A DNA stretch of 64,000 bases from Prolixibacteraceae bacterium UBA6029. GTDB taxonomy: Bacteria > Bacteroidota > Bacteroidia > Bacteroidales > Prolixibacteraceae. Shown here in pieces: positions 53,112-62,601 of the stretch; the first letter of the stretch is position 1, and each line of letters begins with the position of its first letter. The stretch lies in assembly GCA_002429385.1 (NCBI GenBank), contig DIZL01000066.1, positions 47,310 to 111,309 on the forward strand. Direction: 5' to 3'. The position numbers and the translations under genes were made by a program. The notes beneath the pieces are model-generated. The model saw nothing but the letters and a program-made list of their open reading frames with translations, was not told the DNA's origin and made no database searches.

Positions 53112-53621
53112 GTGTATACCCATTACCCTGATTCCACCTTCAATACCTTTGGCAGTCGTCCGAATGATTTGACATACACCCATGATGAATTTAACCTTGG
53201 ATTTTATCTTCCCCCCAATTCTGCTGAATTAAACTGGACGCTGGTGGATATTGCAATTCCTGATCTGGTCTTGCAGTTGAATAACCGCCTGATTATACAT
53301 GGAACCAATGATTTGGCAAGTCCCAATATTTACCAGATTTACGGTGATGCTTATCGATATCAGATAACCAATGGAATTTATAGTGATGAATATAATTATC
53401 CACTTCTGAATTTTACGAAAGATGGAATTTATGACTGGACCATTGAATCGGAATTTAAGTTTGACTGGAAGATGCGGAATTCAGGGATGCTGAATTATTA
53501 TCGACTTGTGGGAAGTTTGGGCTATTCCAAAACCTGGTGGAGAAGTAACGAGAGTCAGGTGGTTGCCCCGGAAAGTAAAAGCTTAATGACCGGTAGTATT
53601 GGGATTGCGGTCGAGATGTAA
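53112..53621 (+). pseudogene. C-terminal fragment of an outer-membrane beta-barrel protein
   Basis: 169 codons without a signal peptide: TYTHDEFNLGFYLPP, then alternating strands WTLVDIAIPDLVLQL, TIESEFKFDWKM and a C-terminal GSIGIAVEM. It looks like the last strands of a barrel, perhaps Wzi-like. The first codon is a GTG with a stop eight codons upstream. Probably a truncated gene; identity uncertain. Confidence 0.55.
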
Positions 53622-53775
53622 GTAAGTTGGAAAAAGGAAAAGGGAGAAAGGATTTTTAGCTCCCAAGTTTGATTAGCTGCAAGTTGGGTTAAACGGATGA
53701 CTTTTTCGCGTAATACATTTTAAGGGGGGCATAATGGTGTGTTACTCTCAGTAAACTAATTAACTTTTTGAGGGG

Positions 53776-54993
53776 TCAAATAGTGTGTAACATTTGTGAG
53801 GAATTTTGATCCTTATCTGAATCGGCATCATCCTCATTCCCAATTTCTGCAACAGTGGCTTGCTGATGGATCGATTTTATCAAATGCAGATGTGGTATTT
53901 CCTGTTCAGAAGGAATGGTTAGGACATCCGTTTTAGCTATTTTATTCTTGTTTATTAATACAGGAATATAAGCCAACAAAAATCCCAAGGTTAGGGTGAA
54001 AATAAATAAAATATTATTGCCCATCACATCAATTAATCCCAAGGATAAATAAATCAAAAGCAGGTTGCCCAGAACCATGATTATTGTGGCATGTAGATGA
54101 TTGTTCGTTATTTTTATCAACTGATGATGAATATGATTCATGTCAGGGGAAAACGGAGATTTATGGTGTATAATCCTGATGGTAAATACCCGGATTGAAT
54201 CTACGACCGGAACAATCATGATCGCAAGAGAAATGGCAGGTAAAGTCCAGAGCTGGTTTTCCGGGTTTTTAAAGGTGTCAATTTCGTTGAACCAAATTGT
54301 TAGAACTGCGAAAACGACCCCAAGGGTCAGCGATCCGGTGTCACCCATGAATATTTTGTTAGCTTTTCCAAAAACATTATAAAAGAAGAAAGCCACCAGG
54401 CTGCCGGTTATGCTAAAGGATAGAATGGCATATTCAATCTGACCGAAATGAAGGAATATTATTCCATAAACAGCTGAGATAAGCGTTCCAATGCCTGCTG
54501 CAAGTCCGTCAATTCCATCAATTAAGTTGAAGGCATTGATCAGACCAATAATCGCAATTGTGGTAAGAGTTACACTTGAAATATAATTGATTTCATTGAT
54601 CCCGAATAGTCCATGCAGGTTAGTAAAACGGAAATTACTGACTATTGCCAAATATAAGGCCACTAAAATCTGACTGAAAAGTTTTTTCTTTGCACTAAGT
54701 CCGATGGTGTCGTCGTACAAACCAATCAAAAACATAATCAGACTGGCTAATAGAAGGCTAACAATCTTTTTAACGTCAAAACCTTCTAAAGAGATGACAG
54801 CGCTTATAAAAAAACCAGAAAAAATAGCAATTCCTCCAAGATTAGGTATAACCTTATCTTGGTTTGCAGACCGCTGATTTGGAATATCAAATAACTTTTT
54901 CGTTTTGGCAACCAGAATGATTTTTGGTATTGCAAAAAGCACCACCAGGAAGCTAATAGAAAAACTTAATAATAGATAAAGTTTATCGGGCAT
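53776..54993 (-). CDS. WecA/MraY-type undecaprenyl-phosphate sugar-1-phosphate transferase
   Basis: A 405-residue polyprenyl-phosphate N-acetylhexosamine-1-phosphate transferase with about 11 membrane helices. Catalytic motifs: IGLYDDTIGLSAKKK (DDxxGLS), NAFNLIDGIDGLAAG (NxxDGxDGL), FMGDTGSLTLG and the C-terminal HIHHQL. It starts O-antigen or other surface glycan synthesis by loading GlcNAc-1-P or a related sugar on the lipid carrier at the inner membrane. It ends with a polar tail. Fits the neighbouring fucose and Wzi genes. Confidence 0.92.
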   Translation of the reverse strand: MPDKLYLLLSFSISFLVVLFAIPKIILVAKTKKLFDIPNQRSANQDKVIPNLGGIAIFSGFFISAVISLEGFDVKKIVSLLLASLIMFLIGLYDDTIGLSAKKKLFSQILVALYLAIVSNFRFTNLHGLFGINEINYISSVTLTTIAIIGLINAFNLIDGIDGLAAGIGTLISAVYGIIFLHFGQIEYAILSFSITGSLVAFFFYNVFGKANKIFMGDTGSLTLGVVFAVLTIWFNEIDTFKNPENQLWTLPAISLAIMIVPVVDSIRVFTIRIIHHKSPFSPDMNHIHHQLIKITNNHLHATIIMVLGNLLLIYLSLGLIDVMGNNILFIFTLTLGFLLAYIPVLINKNKIAKTDVLTIPSEQEIPHLHLIKSIHQQATVAEIGNEDDADSDKDQNSSQMLHTI

Positions 54994-55298
54994 AAAATTT
55001 GGTTTTTTACCGCGCTAAATTAATATATATAAACGGATGGTTTAACTATTATGTTTATTGTTTGACTATTTTATGTGAACTGGTCGAATTTTTACATGAA
55101 CGGTAGATTTTAAGTCATGAACTGACGGTTTTTGTAAAAAATGTTTGTTTAGCTAAAGTGAAAATGAATTTATTTTACTCATTTGTTATCCCTGCAACCC
55201 CGGAATATTGATAGATCCCGATACTTTCAGGTGTTTAAATTCTCTTAGAAAAAGTTATTGGGAAAAAGAAAAGGGATAGGAATCAGCAAAATGGAATT
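54994..55298. other. Gene-free gap between WecA-like and fkp genes
   Basis: About 305 bases of AT-rich DNA with repeated GTGAACTGGTCGA/ATGAACGGT-like words and a short GGGAAAAAGAAAAGGG tract near the fkp stop. No gene seen. Confidence 0.45.
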
Positions 55299-58166
55299 TT
55301 AGCTTTTTGTCACCTGAAGGCCAGTTTTTGAAACACTGAAATCGACAAAACGTGCCCGATTATTTATAGGACTATTCATTAATTCATGCCGGATTTGAGT
55401 AGCAGATTTCTCATCTTTGGCCATGATGAACATGAATCCACCACCACCGGCACCTAATAACTTATATCCAACAGACCAGGGGGCAACCAGATTGATTATT
55501 TTTTGAATTTCAGGGGTGTTGGTTCCTGCATCCATCTTCTGGTTCAACTGCCAGTTACGGAGAATATTTTTTCCTAATCCATCAAAGTCTTTTTCGGAAA
55601 GTGATTGGCTGGTGCGCCCGGCATGGTGTTTTAATTCTTCGAGCAGAGCAAGATGAGTAGCCGAATTCAGAAACATACCCCGAACAATATCAGCCAGGAT
55701 TGATTTTGCTATCCGTGTAATGCCGGTATAATATAATAACATCCGGTTTTTATAACAGGGATCAGTGAATAATGAATCCGGCAGCCATTTAATAGATGGA
55801 CTTTGGAGTTTTCCGGGAACTGTTTCCAGAAGTTTAATCCCTTCAAGTATCCCGCCAAACTGGTCCTGCCAGCCACCGCCTGTGGTTAAGAGTTGTTCGA
55901 GGGCAAGTGTACGGCGTCCTGTTTCCATCTTGTCCCATCCCAGACCGCAAACTTCGGAAAGGGTTCCAAGAACTGTTGCTGCAAGAATAGAACTGGTGCC
56001 TAAGCCTGAACCTTTCGGAACAGCGGAAAGAATGGAGATTTCCATTCCACCTCCCGCTTCAGAAAGTTGTTGGTTCAGTGAGGAATACTTGCGGTACGCA
56101 AATTCGGGAAGGAAACCTGCGAGCGCAAGAGCTGCTTTGGGAATAGCAAAAGGTGAGCCCACATTATAAAATGCTTTAAGCTCTTCAAAGGTTGTAATTG
56201 TTTCCTGAGCGCCCAGATCAATTGAACGTATAATAAACTCCGACTTTTCAGATGCTTTGATATAGCAATGCAATGGTGGCTGACCGTTCAATTCAACGGC
56301 CAGATTAACAACCTTTCCACCGTAAAGGAAACAGTAGGGTGGAGTATCTGACCATCCACCGGCAAGGTCTAGTCTCACAGGACTTCTGCCCCAGGCAATC
56401 TGATCGGGAAGAAGATTAATACGGGGATCGACCAGGTGATTTTGGAAATGTTCAAGAACGGAATCGCGCAGGTAGTCAAAAGCTTTTTTCTCTTCCTGAT
56501 TCCATTCATTCCCCCTCCTTCGTTCCACTATAGCCCGAAACATGTGCGAATGGATGGGTAGCCAGCCGTTGTTGTCTATTTGTAATAATTCTGGTGTCTT
56601 TAGTCCTTCTAGTACATATTCGTTGGCCATTTTATCCAGATCAAGCTGATAGAAGACAGAATTGGTGTAATTCCGTGCAATCGCAGGAATCGATTTCACC
56701 CTGTTTTTGATGCATTGCTCTTCCATCAATGTAATGTTGCAGATCCGGCTGATTTGTTCAGCGCTTACCCGTCTTGAATGCAACCAAAGTTTAGTAAATT
56801 CAGGATTGAAAATAGGTTGAGGGTCGATCAGCCATTGAAGAAATTCTTCAGTAATTTCAATTTTCTTTATCTGTATGAAAATAGGCAACATTTGAATGTC
56901 GGGATCTTTCGGATATTCACTGAAAGCATTTTGTAAATTTCGTATGACCAGCCATTCCTGTATAGGCATTTCCATAAAAAGGGTATCCCGGTCTTTCCAG
57001 TTTCCTCTAAAAGAATCGGCGAACCCATAATTTCGTATCACGACTTCATCCGGGTTGACGGGTACTATATCAAGGCAGTTTCCTTTGTGCAGATTCAGTT
57101 TCCAGCCGTTTTCAGGAATATTGGTTAATGCATGATTGCAATCTAAATTCCATCCCGAAGGAATGAATGCATTTTCGATCCAGATGTTGGTTTGATGTGA
57201 ATTTAACTTTACTTCAACTTCTGAATTCAGAATAAATATAGATGGATGTGGTTTGACTTGTCGGTGCCATATTTCGCGCTGATCGCTGATCCGGTTTTGA
57301 ATGGCAAGGTTTGAAGTGATGAGCTCGGAAGTGTTCCCCAAATGATAAAATTCTCCACCCTCAAGATTGACGAGGGACACTTTTAGTCCATTGATTTCGG
57401 TATCCTGATTGACAGGTGAATCGCCCATTGCAGTTCCAAAATCGCTATATAGATCGTAAAAGGAAGGACTCTGATTTTTATAGTTGTTCTCATTCCAATC
57501 GCATCGCTTCATAAGGAGATTAACGGCTTTATCACTCAGCAGCCAGATGCCGATGTCCATCAGGAAATAGTATTGATGAATGAGTTCCCGAATGGTTTCG
57601 ATGGAAGGTTTCTGCAACATGAACTGCAGATTGCCTGGAGAATCATGTCTGGCAAAGAAGACACCATGGTTGGTAGCTTTTTCAGGTTCGAGCCACATGC
57701 CAAAACATACGATGTCGGCTTCAGGGATCTCCGGTATGTTTTTGCCTGCAAAGATCAGCGTGTCACCACTGGCAACCAGCGTGTTGAGTCGTTCGGGAGC
57801 ACGGTCAAGTATTTGATCGAATAAGGGAGACTGAAGATGTATCAATCGCTGATTGAGTTGTTGACCACGCGACCAGCGGAATACCGGCATAGGAAGCAAA
57901 CTTTTACCTATAGCGGAATAGGCCGGTAAACGTCTGCTTTGTCCCCCAGCGTGAATAATAACCCGTTTTTCTTTTTGAAGCCATTCATCAAACTGAGTTT
58001 CTTCTTCATGATGAAACAATTCGGTTAGCAAATGGGCCGTTCCGCCGCCAGAACCCACTCTTCTCCCTTCGGGATCAGAGGTTACAAACCAATTATCTTT
58101 TGGGAAGCCGGAAATCTGGTGAAAATGAGAGATAGTATTTTGAGGGACAGATATGAGGTGCTTCAT
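55299..58166 (-). CDS. fkp: Bifunctional fucokinase / fucose-1-phosphate guanylyltransferase
   Basis: 955 residues from the ATG at 58166; Bacteroides Fkp is about 950. The N-terminal half is the guanylyltransferase (GSGGGTAHLL, IIHAGGQSRRLPAYSAIGKS). The C-terminal half is a GHMP kinase (PVRLDLAGGWSDTPPYC, AVPKGSGLGTSSILAATVLG, LLGAGGGGFMFIM). It turns free L-fucose plus ATP and GTP into GDP-L-fucose for surface glycans. The frame upstream runs into the inverted repeat at 58173, so the ATG at 58166 is the natural start. Confidence 0.96.
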   Translation of the reverse strand: MKHLISVPQNTISHFHQISGFPKDNWFVTSDPEGRRVGSGGGTAHLLTELFHHEEETQFDEWLQKEKRVIIHAGGQSRRLPAYSAIGKSLLPMPVFRWSRGQQLNQRLIHLQSPLFDQILDRAPERLNTLVASGDTLIFAGKNIPEIPEADIVCFGMWLEPEKATNHGVFFARHDSPGNLQFMLQKPSIETIRELIHQYYFLMDIGIWLLSDKAVNLLMKRCDWNENNYKNQSPSFYDLYSDFGTAMGDSPVNQDTEINGLKVSLVNLEGGEFYHLGNTSELITSNLAIQNRISDQREIWHRQVKPHPSIFILNSEVEVKLNSHQTNIWIENAFIPSGWNLDCNHALTNIPENGWKLNLHKGNCLDIVPVNPDEVVIRNYGFADSFRGNWKDRDTLFMEMPIQEWLVIRNLQNAFSEYPKDPDIQMLPIFIQIKKIEITEEFLQWLIDPQPIFNPEFTKLWLHSRRVSAEQISRICNITLMEEQCIKNRVKSIPAIARNYTNSVFYQLDLDKMANEYVLEGLKTPELLQIDNNGWLPIHSHMFRAIVERRRGNEWNQEEKKAFDYLRDSVLEHFQNHLVDPRINLLPDQIAWGRSPVRLDLAGGWSDTPPYCFLYGGKVVNLAVELNGQPPLHCYIKASEKSEFIIRSIDLGAQETITTFEELKAFYNVGSPFAIPKAALALAGFLPEFAYRKYSSLNQQLSEAGGGMEISILSAVPKGSGLGTSSILAATVLGTLSEVCGLGWDKMETGRRTLALEQLLTTGGGWQDQFGGILEGIKLLETVPGKLQSPSIKWLPDSLFTDPCYKNRMLLYYTGITRIAKSILADIVRGMFLNSATHLALLEELKHHAGRTSQSLSEKDFDGLGKNILRNWQLNQKMDAGTNTPEIQKIINLVAPWSVGYKLLGAGGGGFMFIMAKDEKSATQIRHELMNSPINNRARFVDFSVSKTGLQVTKS

Positions 58167-58172
58167 TTTTTT

Positions 58173-58206
58173 CGAATTACACGGATTAAAACGGATTACA
58201 CGGATG
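58173..58206. repeat. Inverted repeat, left end of the GxxExxY element
   Basis: CGAATTACACGGATTAAAAC then GGATTACACGGATGG. It is nearly the reverse complement of 58583-58620, and its bases supply the stop codon of the GxxExxY gene. A solo relative is at 41533-41568. Confidence 0.85.
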
Positions 58207-58585
58207 GGTGTGGTGTATGAATGAACCGTTTCCACTTCAGACTTGATTCACCAAAATTGATGAGTAAACCTACTTGAAAACTAGTTGCTTTGAAATAATT
58301 GATCACTTGTTTTGAGTTGTCAGGATGAATGAATCCGGCAGCTTTAATTTCAAGAATGATTGAACTGTAACAAACAAAATCAGCGATGAAAAACTTATCC
58401 AAAGGTTTCCCGTCGAACAGAATATGTAGTCTTTGATGTCTTGAATATGGAATTTGCTGTTTCTGAAATTCTCTTTCGAGCGCTTCCTGATAAACAGACT
58501 CCAAAAACCCATTACCCAATTTTTGATGGACTTGCATGCAGGCCCCAATAATGTGGTGTGTCTCATTTTCAAAAAGTAATGCCAT
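58196..58585 (-). CDS. GxxExxY protein
   Basis: A 129-residue protein of the PD-(D/E)XK-like GxxExxY family: IGACMQVHQKLGNGFLESVY contains the naming motif (GNGFLESVYQEAL), with ADFVCYSSIILEIKA as the nuclease-like D...ExK element. The family has no proven function. Both the start codon and the stop codon lie inside inverted repeats, so the gene is a compact unit. It interrupts the fkp - fcl spacing. Confidence 0.9.
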   Translation of the reverse strand: MALLFENETHHIIGACMQVHQKLGNGFLESVYQEALEREFQKQQIPYSRHQRLHILFDGKPLDKFFIADFVCYSSIILEIKAAGFIHPDNSKQVINYFKATSFQVGLLINFGESSLKWKRFIHTPHPSV

Positions 58586-58620
58586 CCGTGTAATCCGTTA
58601 AAATCCGTGTAATCTATTCG
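58583..58620. repeat. Inverted repeat, right end of the GxxExxY element
   Basis: CATCCGTGTAATCCGTTAAA then ATCCGTGTAATCTATTCG, the inverted partner of 58173-58206. The first three bases are the complement of the GxxExxY ATG, and the last ones reach into the fcl 3' end (stop codon near 58614). Confidence 0.85.
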
Positions 58621-59723
58621 TTCTTTAAATACCATTCATATAATTTCTCAATTCCTTCCCCGATTTCAATCTGATGGTGCCATCCAAGTGCATGGAGTTT
58701 GGAGGGGTTGGTCAGTTTACGCATTGTGCCGTCAGGTTTGGAAGTATTGAAAACCAACTCACCTCTGAAACCGGTTTTTCCCTTTATCAGGTATGCAAGG
58801 TCACGAATGGAGACTTCTTGCCCGGTTCCGATGTTAATATGGGAATTACGGATTTCAGGAATTGAAGACGAATGATCACGAATTGCATCTTTAAAGTCGA
58901 TATTCTCCATTAAGAACACACAGGCATCGGCCATTTCTTCGCTCCAGAGAAATTCCCGCATGGGAGCACCTGTACCCCATATCTCGACGGACACTGATTT
59001 CACGGATTCTGACGGATTCACACGAATGCCGTATTTAGCAAGGATAGTTAAAATATCATCACTTGTATTTGATCCTGAAAATTCTTCAATGGGTCTTTTA
59101 TTCAGGTCTTCACGTAAGGCTTCCCAATTATTATCTTCGAGGCATTTACCCAGATGCATTTTGCGGAGCATAGCCGGGAGTACGTGTGATTTTTCGAGAT
59201 CGAAATTGTCATTTGGGCCATACAGATTCGTGGGCATTACCGAAATGAAGTTGGTCCCGTATTGCAGGTTGTAACTCTCGCAGAGTTTGATTCCGGCGAT
59301 CTTGGCAATGGCATAAGGCTCATTGGTATATTCCAAAGGGCCGGTTAAGAGGCAATCTTCTGCCATTGGTTGAGGAGCATCACGCGGATAGATACAAGTG
59401 CTGCCCAGGAAAAGAAGTTTCTTCACCTTATTCAGGTAGGCGGCATGTATCACATTGTTCTGAATCATCAGGTTTTCATAGATGAATTGTCCCCGGTAAG
59501 TATTGTTCGCAATTATTCCACCTACCTTGGCCGCTGCAAGAATAACATATTCAGGCTGTTCCTTTTCGAAGAATTCATTTACTGCCTGCGGATCCATCAG
59601 GTTTAATTCATTAATTGTTCGTCCAATCAGGTTGGAATATCCTTTCGATTGAAGGTTCTTCCATAAGGCAGATCCAACAAGGCCCAGATGGCCGGCAACG
59701 TATATCTTACTCGTGTTTTCCAT
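58614..59723 (-). CDS. fcl: GDP-L-fucose synthase
   Basis: Epimerase/reductase that makes GDP-L-fucose from GDP-4-keto-6-deoxymannose. 369 residues, longer than the usual 310-320 because of an insert at about 190-235 (RKMHLGKCLEDNNWEALRED). SDR motif GHLGLVGSAL, catalytic GSTCIYPRDAPQ and YAIAKIAG (Tyr-x3-Lys). It lies 7 bases after gmd, so the two form a pathway pair. Confidence 0.95.
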   Translation of the reverse strand: MENTSKIYVAGHLGLVGSALWKNLQSKGYSNLIGRTINELNLMDPQAVNEFFEKEQPEYVILAAAKVGGIIANNTYRGQFIYENLMIQNNVIHAAYLNKVKKLLFLGSTCIYPRDAPQPMAEDCLLTGPLEYTNEPYAIAKIAGIKLCESYNLQYGTNFISVMPTNLYGPNDNFDLEKSHVLPAMLRKMHLGKCLEDNNWEALREDLNKRPIEEFSGSNTSDDILTILAKYGIRVNPSESVKSVSVEIWGTGAPMREFLWSEEMADACVFLMENIDFKDAIRDHSSSIPEIRNSHINIGTGQEVSIRDLAYLIKGKTGFRGELVFNTSKPDGTMRKLTNPSKLHALGWHHQIEIGEGIEKLYEWYLKNE

Positions 59724-59730
59724 GATTATC

Positions 59731-60906
59731 TTATTCGAAATAATTCAAAGTGCGGTATCCGCCTTCCCTCAACCATGCATCTTTTTTCATCAGCTTGATG
59801 TCGGATTGCATCATATCTGCAATCAATCCCTTCAGATCATATTCGGGTTTCCAACCCAGTTTGGTATTGGCTTTTGTAGGATCACCGATCAATAATTCAA
59901 CTTCAGTTGGACGGAAATATTTTGGATCGACGTTCACAATTGCTCCATCAGCTGAACGATTGATCGGCGAAATATGGGATTTTATACCTTCCATGTATTG
60001 TTCACCAACTTGTTCTCTGAATAACTTTTCATTGAGACTTACCAGGTAACCTTTTTCCTCTGCACCTTCACCAGCGAATTCTATTTCCAATCCAATCTCG
60101 GCACATGAAAAACGAATAAAGTCACGGATGGTTGTAGTAATTCCTGTTGCAATCACATAATCATCAGCTTGCTCTTGCTGAAGGATTAAATACATGGCTT
60201 TGACATAGTCTTTGGCATGTCCCCAGTCGCGTTTTGAAGAAAGATTTCCTAAAAACAATTTTTCCTGCATACCCATTGCGATACGGCTGATGGCGCGAGT
60301 GATCTTACGGGTAACAAATGTTTCTCCACGGATAGGTGATTCATGATTAAACAGAATGCCATTGCTGGCATGCATTTTATACGCTTCACGATAGTTTACA
60401 GTTATCCAGTATGCATACATTTTTGCGACTGCATAAGGAGAACGGGGATAAAACGGTGTTCTTTCGGTCTGAGGAACCTGCTGTACCATCCCATACAATT
60501 CGGAGGTTGATGCCTGATAGATGCGTGTCTTCTGCGTTAACCCCAGTAAGCGTACCGCTTCCAAAATGCGGAGAGTTCCAAGTCCGTCTGCATTGGCAGT
60601 ATATTCAGGTGTTTCAAAACTAACTGCAACATGACTCATGGCGGCCAGGTTGTAGATCTCGTCCGGTTGCGTTTCCTGAATGATTCTCGTCAGGTTCATG
60701 CTGTCGGTTAAATCGCCGTAATGTAGTTTGAAACGCTGGTTTTCTACATGTGGATCTTCGTAGATATGATCAATGCGCTCAGTATTAAACATGGATGCAC
60801 GTCGCTTGATCCCGTGTACCAGGTATCCTTTTTTCAACAGGTACTCGCTCAGGTAAGCTCCGTCCTGACCGGTGACTCCGGTGATTAATGCTGTTTTTGG
60901 TGTCAT
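59731..60906 (-). CDS. gmd: GDP-mannose 4,6-dehydratase
   Basis: Converts GDP-D-mannose to GDP-4-keto-6-deoxy-D-mannose. 391 residues, family normal. [18 protein letters not shown] (NADP-binding), [18 protein letters not shown], the catalytic Tyr/Lys in [14 protein letters not shown], and [17 protein letters not shown]. First step of GDP-fucose synthesis; followed at once by fcl. Confidence 0.97.
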   Translation of the reverse strand: MTPKTALITGVTGQDGAYLSEYLLKKGYLVHGIKRRASMFNTERIDHIYEDPHVENQRFKLHYGDLTDSMNLTRIIQETQPDEIYNLAAMSHVAVSFETPEYTANADGLGTLRILEAVRLLGLTQKTRIYQASTSELYGMVQQVPQTERTPFYPRSPYAVAKMYAYWITVNYREAYKMHASNGILFNHESPIRGETFVTRKITRAISRIAMGMQEKLFLGNLSSKRDWGHAKDYVKAMYLILQQEQADDYVIATGITTTIRDFIRFSCAEIGLEIEFAGEGAEEKGYLVSLNEKLFREQVGEQYMEGIKSHISPINRSADGAIVNVDPKYFRPTEVELLIGDPTKANTKLGWKPEYDLKGLIADMMQSDIKLMKKDAWLREGGYRTLNYFE

Positions 60907-61172
60907 GTATTAAAATTTAAAATTTAGGGTCTAAAGTTAAAGGTTTAGACGTAAGGCTGCTATTCAGCCAATGCAAAAACGCCTATTGATTGACTTTTTT
61001 GTTTGATTAAAATATATAATGTATTCATTCGTAATATATTCCAGTAAGGAGGCTGTAGAAATAAATGTTCTCCACCGGCAATTCAACTACTCTGGAGCGA
61101 ATAGAAATTGAATAATTATCCATTTTACATGATGCACGCAATTCTTAGGGATAATTTCTTTAGGGTTCGTAA

Positions 61173-62576
61173 CTAGTAGCCAAAAAATCCCGAATAGGAC
61201 ACCCCAAGGATTACTGCCAGGTTATTACCATACATAGCCCCGCGATCACCTGATATTCCCAGACTCATTCGTGTATTCTTCAGAAAGGTTACAGGGCTTG
61301 AGGTTTCCAGTTGCCAGGAAAATTGTTTTTTGTAACTATCGTAAATAGCCCTTGGAAGACCATAATTTTTAGAATAAGCCAGCGTCAGTCTGTAATTGAT
61401 TGTTCTGATCGCTCCTGTTCCTGAAAAATAATATAGCCTAACGACATCGTTCGTTGTGGAAGTGGATTCATCCTGATTATATTTTGGCGATGTGAGCCAG
61501 GGATTTCCAATGGTCATGCCCCTATAGGTCCAGCCATTGGGAATTGCCCCGTTAGTATAGTAGCTATCTCCTCCACCGTATATTACTCCATCCAAGTCAC
61601 CCCAGGGACCACTTTGGTCGGTAGTACTTAAATATTCAAAAACCAAATGATTCAAAGGCATAAAGTTTGGAATTCTGACCGACATTCCCCAAAGACCATC
61701 TTCCACGTTAGGGGTGTTGTCGATAAACTTCGTGGGAGGATCCTCGGTAATATTCTGCCAATAGAAAGAGATATCGATAACTTTCAGTTTCACATCCAAC
61801 CCCAGGTTTTGTGAAAGAATGTGATTTCCCAGGGTGTTCTCCTGATCGGACCAACTGGCTGTGGAGCTGCCGCTTTTGCCCAGGAAGATCCTGAAATAGT
61901 TATCCCAGGTTACGGGCATGGTGCCATATTGTTTCGACCGGCCTCCCCACTGGGCAACATGCTGAATGCCATAGGTCACATTCACCGGAAGCGATCCCCC
62001 CAAACGAATATATCCGTATTTGTGATGCAATAATAAATTCTGAATAACCGATTGATCATTAAACCAGCCATGCGAAAGGCCCCCTTTGACCTCCAGATAA
62101 CCCCAGGTAAAAGGGACAGGGAGATATCCGTTCGATTCTATCGCTATTTTGGGCATGGGCCTGCTATTTTGTGACCACAACATTCCGCCACTCGAAAGTT
62201 CTGCATCCTGGTTACCAAAAACCTGTTGTTTCATCCCTGCATAGACATTCAGAAAATACATCTTCCCCTGTATATAGAGTTCTCCGGGGAAGAACCGGTT
62301 CTCGTGTAAAGAAGTATTTCCATCCAACTCCATTCCAAACCCGTAATCAAAGTCCTTGTTGTTTTTTATTTCTTTCTGCAAGGTTCCCCAAATGCTAAGT
62401 GTATTTGGAGAGAGGCTAAACCGGTCATATTGATTTGCGGTCGATAAAAATGGGGCATACCTTCCCGTACCCATGTTAAAACGGGTATTCAGGCTATAGT
62501 TAATTGTGTCGTTTTGAGCCTGCAGGATAACGCTGAACAGCAGAAATAGAAGGGTAGGGTAATGTCTAATCGTCAT
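61173..62576 (-). CDS. Capsule assembly Wzi family outer-membrane protein
   Basis: A 467-residue protein with a signal peptide (YPTLLFLLFSVILQAQ) and a barrel of alternating strands: FSLSPNTLSIWGTLQKEI, WGYLEVKGGLSHGWF, SWQLETSSPVTFLKNTRM, ending GVSYSGFFGY with aromatic residues. Wzi proteins bind capsular polysaccharide at the outer membrane; this is the Bacteroidetes variant. The nearby fucose and WecA-like genes support a surface glycan role. Confidence 0.88.
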   Translation of the reverse strand: MTIRHYPTLLFLLFSVILQAQNDTINYSLNTRFNMGTGRYAPFLSTANQYDRFSLSPNTLSIWGTLQKEIKNNKDFDYGFGMELDGNTSLHENRFFPGELYIQGKMYFLNVYAGMKQQVFGNQDAELSSGGMLWSQNSRPMPKIAIESNGYLPVPFTWGYLEVKGGLSHGWFNDQSVIQNLLLHHKYGYIRLGGSLPVNVTYGIQHVAQWGGRSKQYGTMPVTWDNYFRIFLGKSGSSTASWSDQENTLGNHILSQNLGLDVKLKVIDISFYWQNITEDPPTKFIDNTPNVEDGLWGMSVRIPNFMPLNHLVFEYLSTTDQSGPWGDLDGVIYGGGDSYYTNGAIPNGWTYRGMTIGNPWLTSPKYNQDESTSTTNDVVRLYYFSGTGAIRTINYRLTLAYSKNYGLPRAIYDSYKKQFSWQLETSSPVTFLKNTRMSLGISGDRGAMYGNNLAVILGVSYSGFFGY

Positions 62577-62601
62577 GTGTAATTTTTAGGTTGATGATTG
62601 T

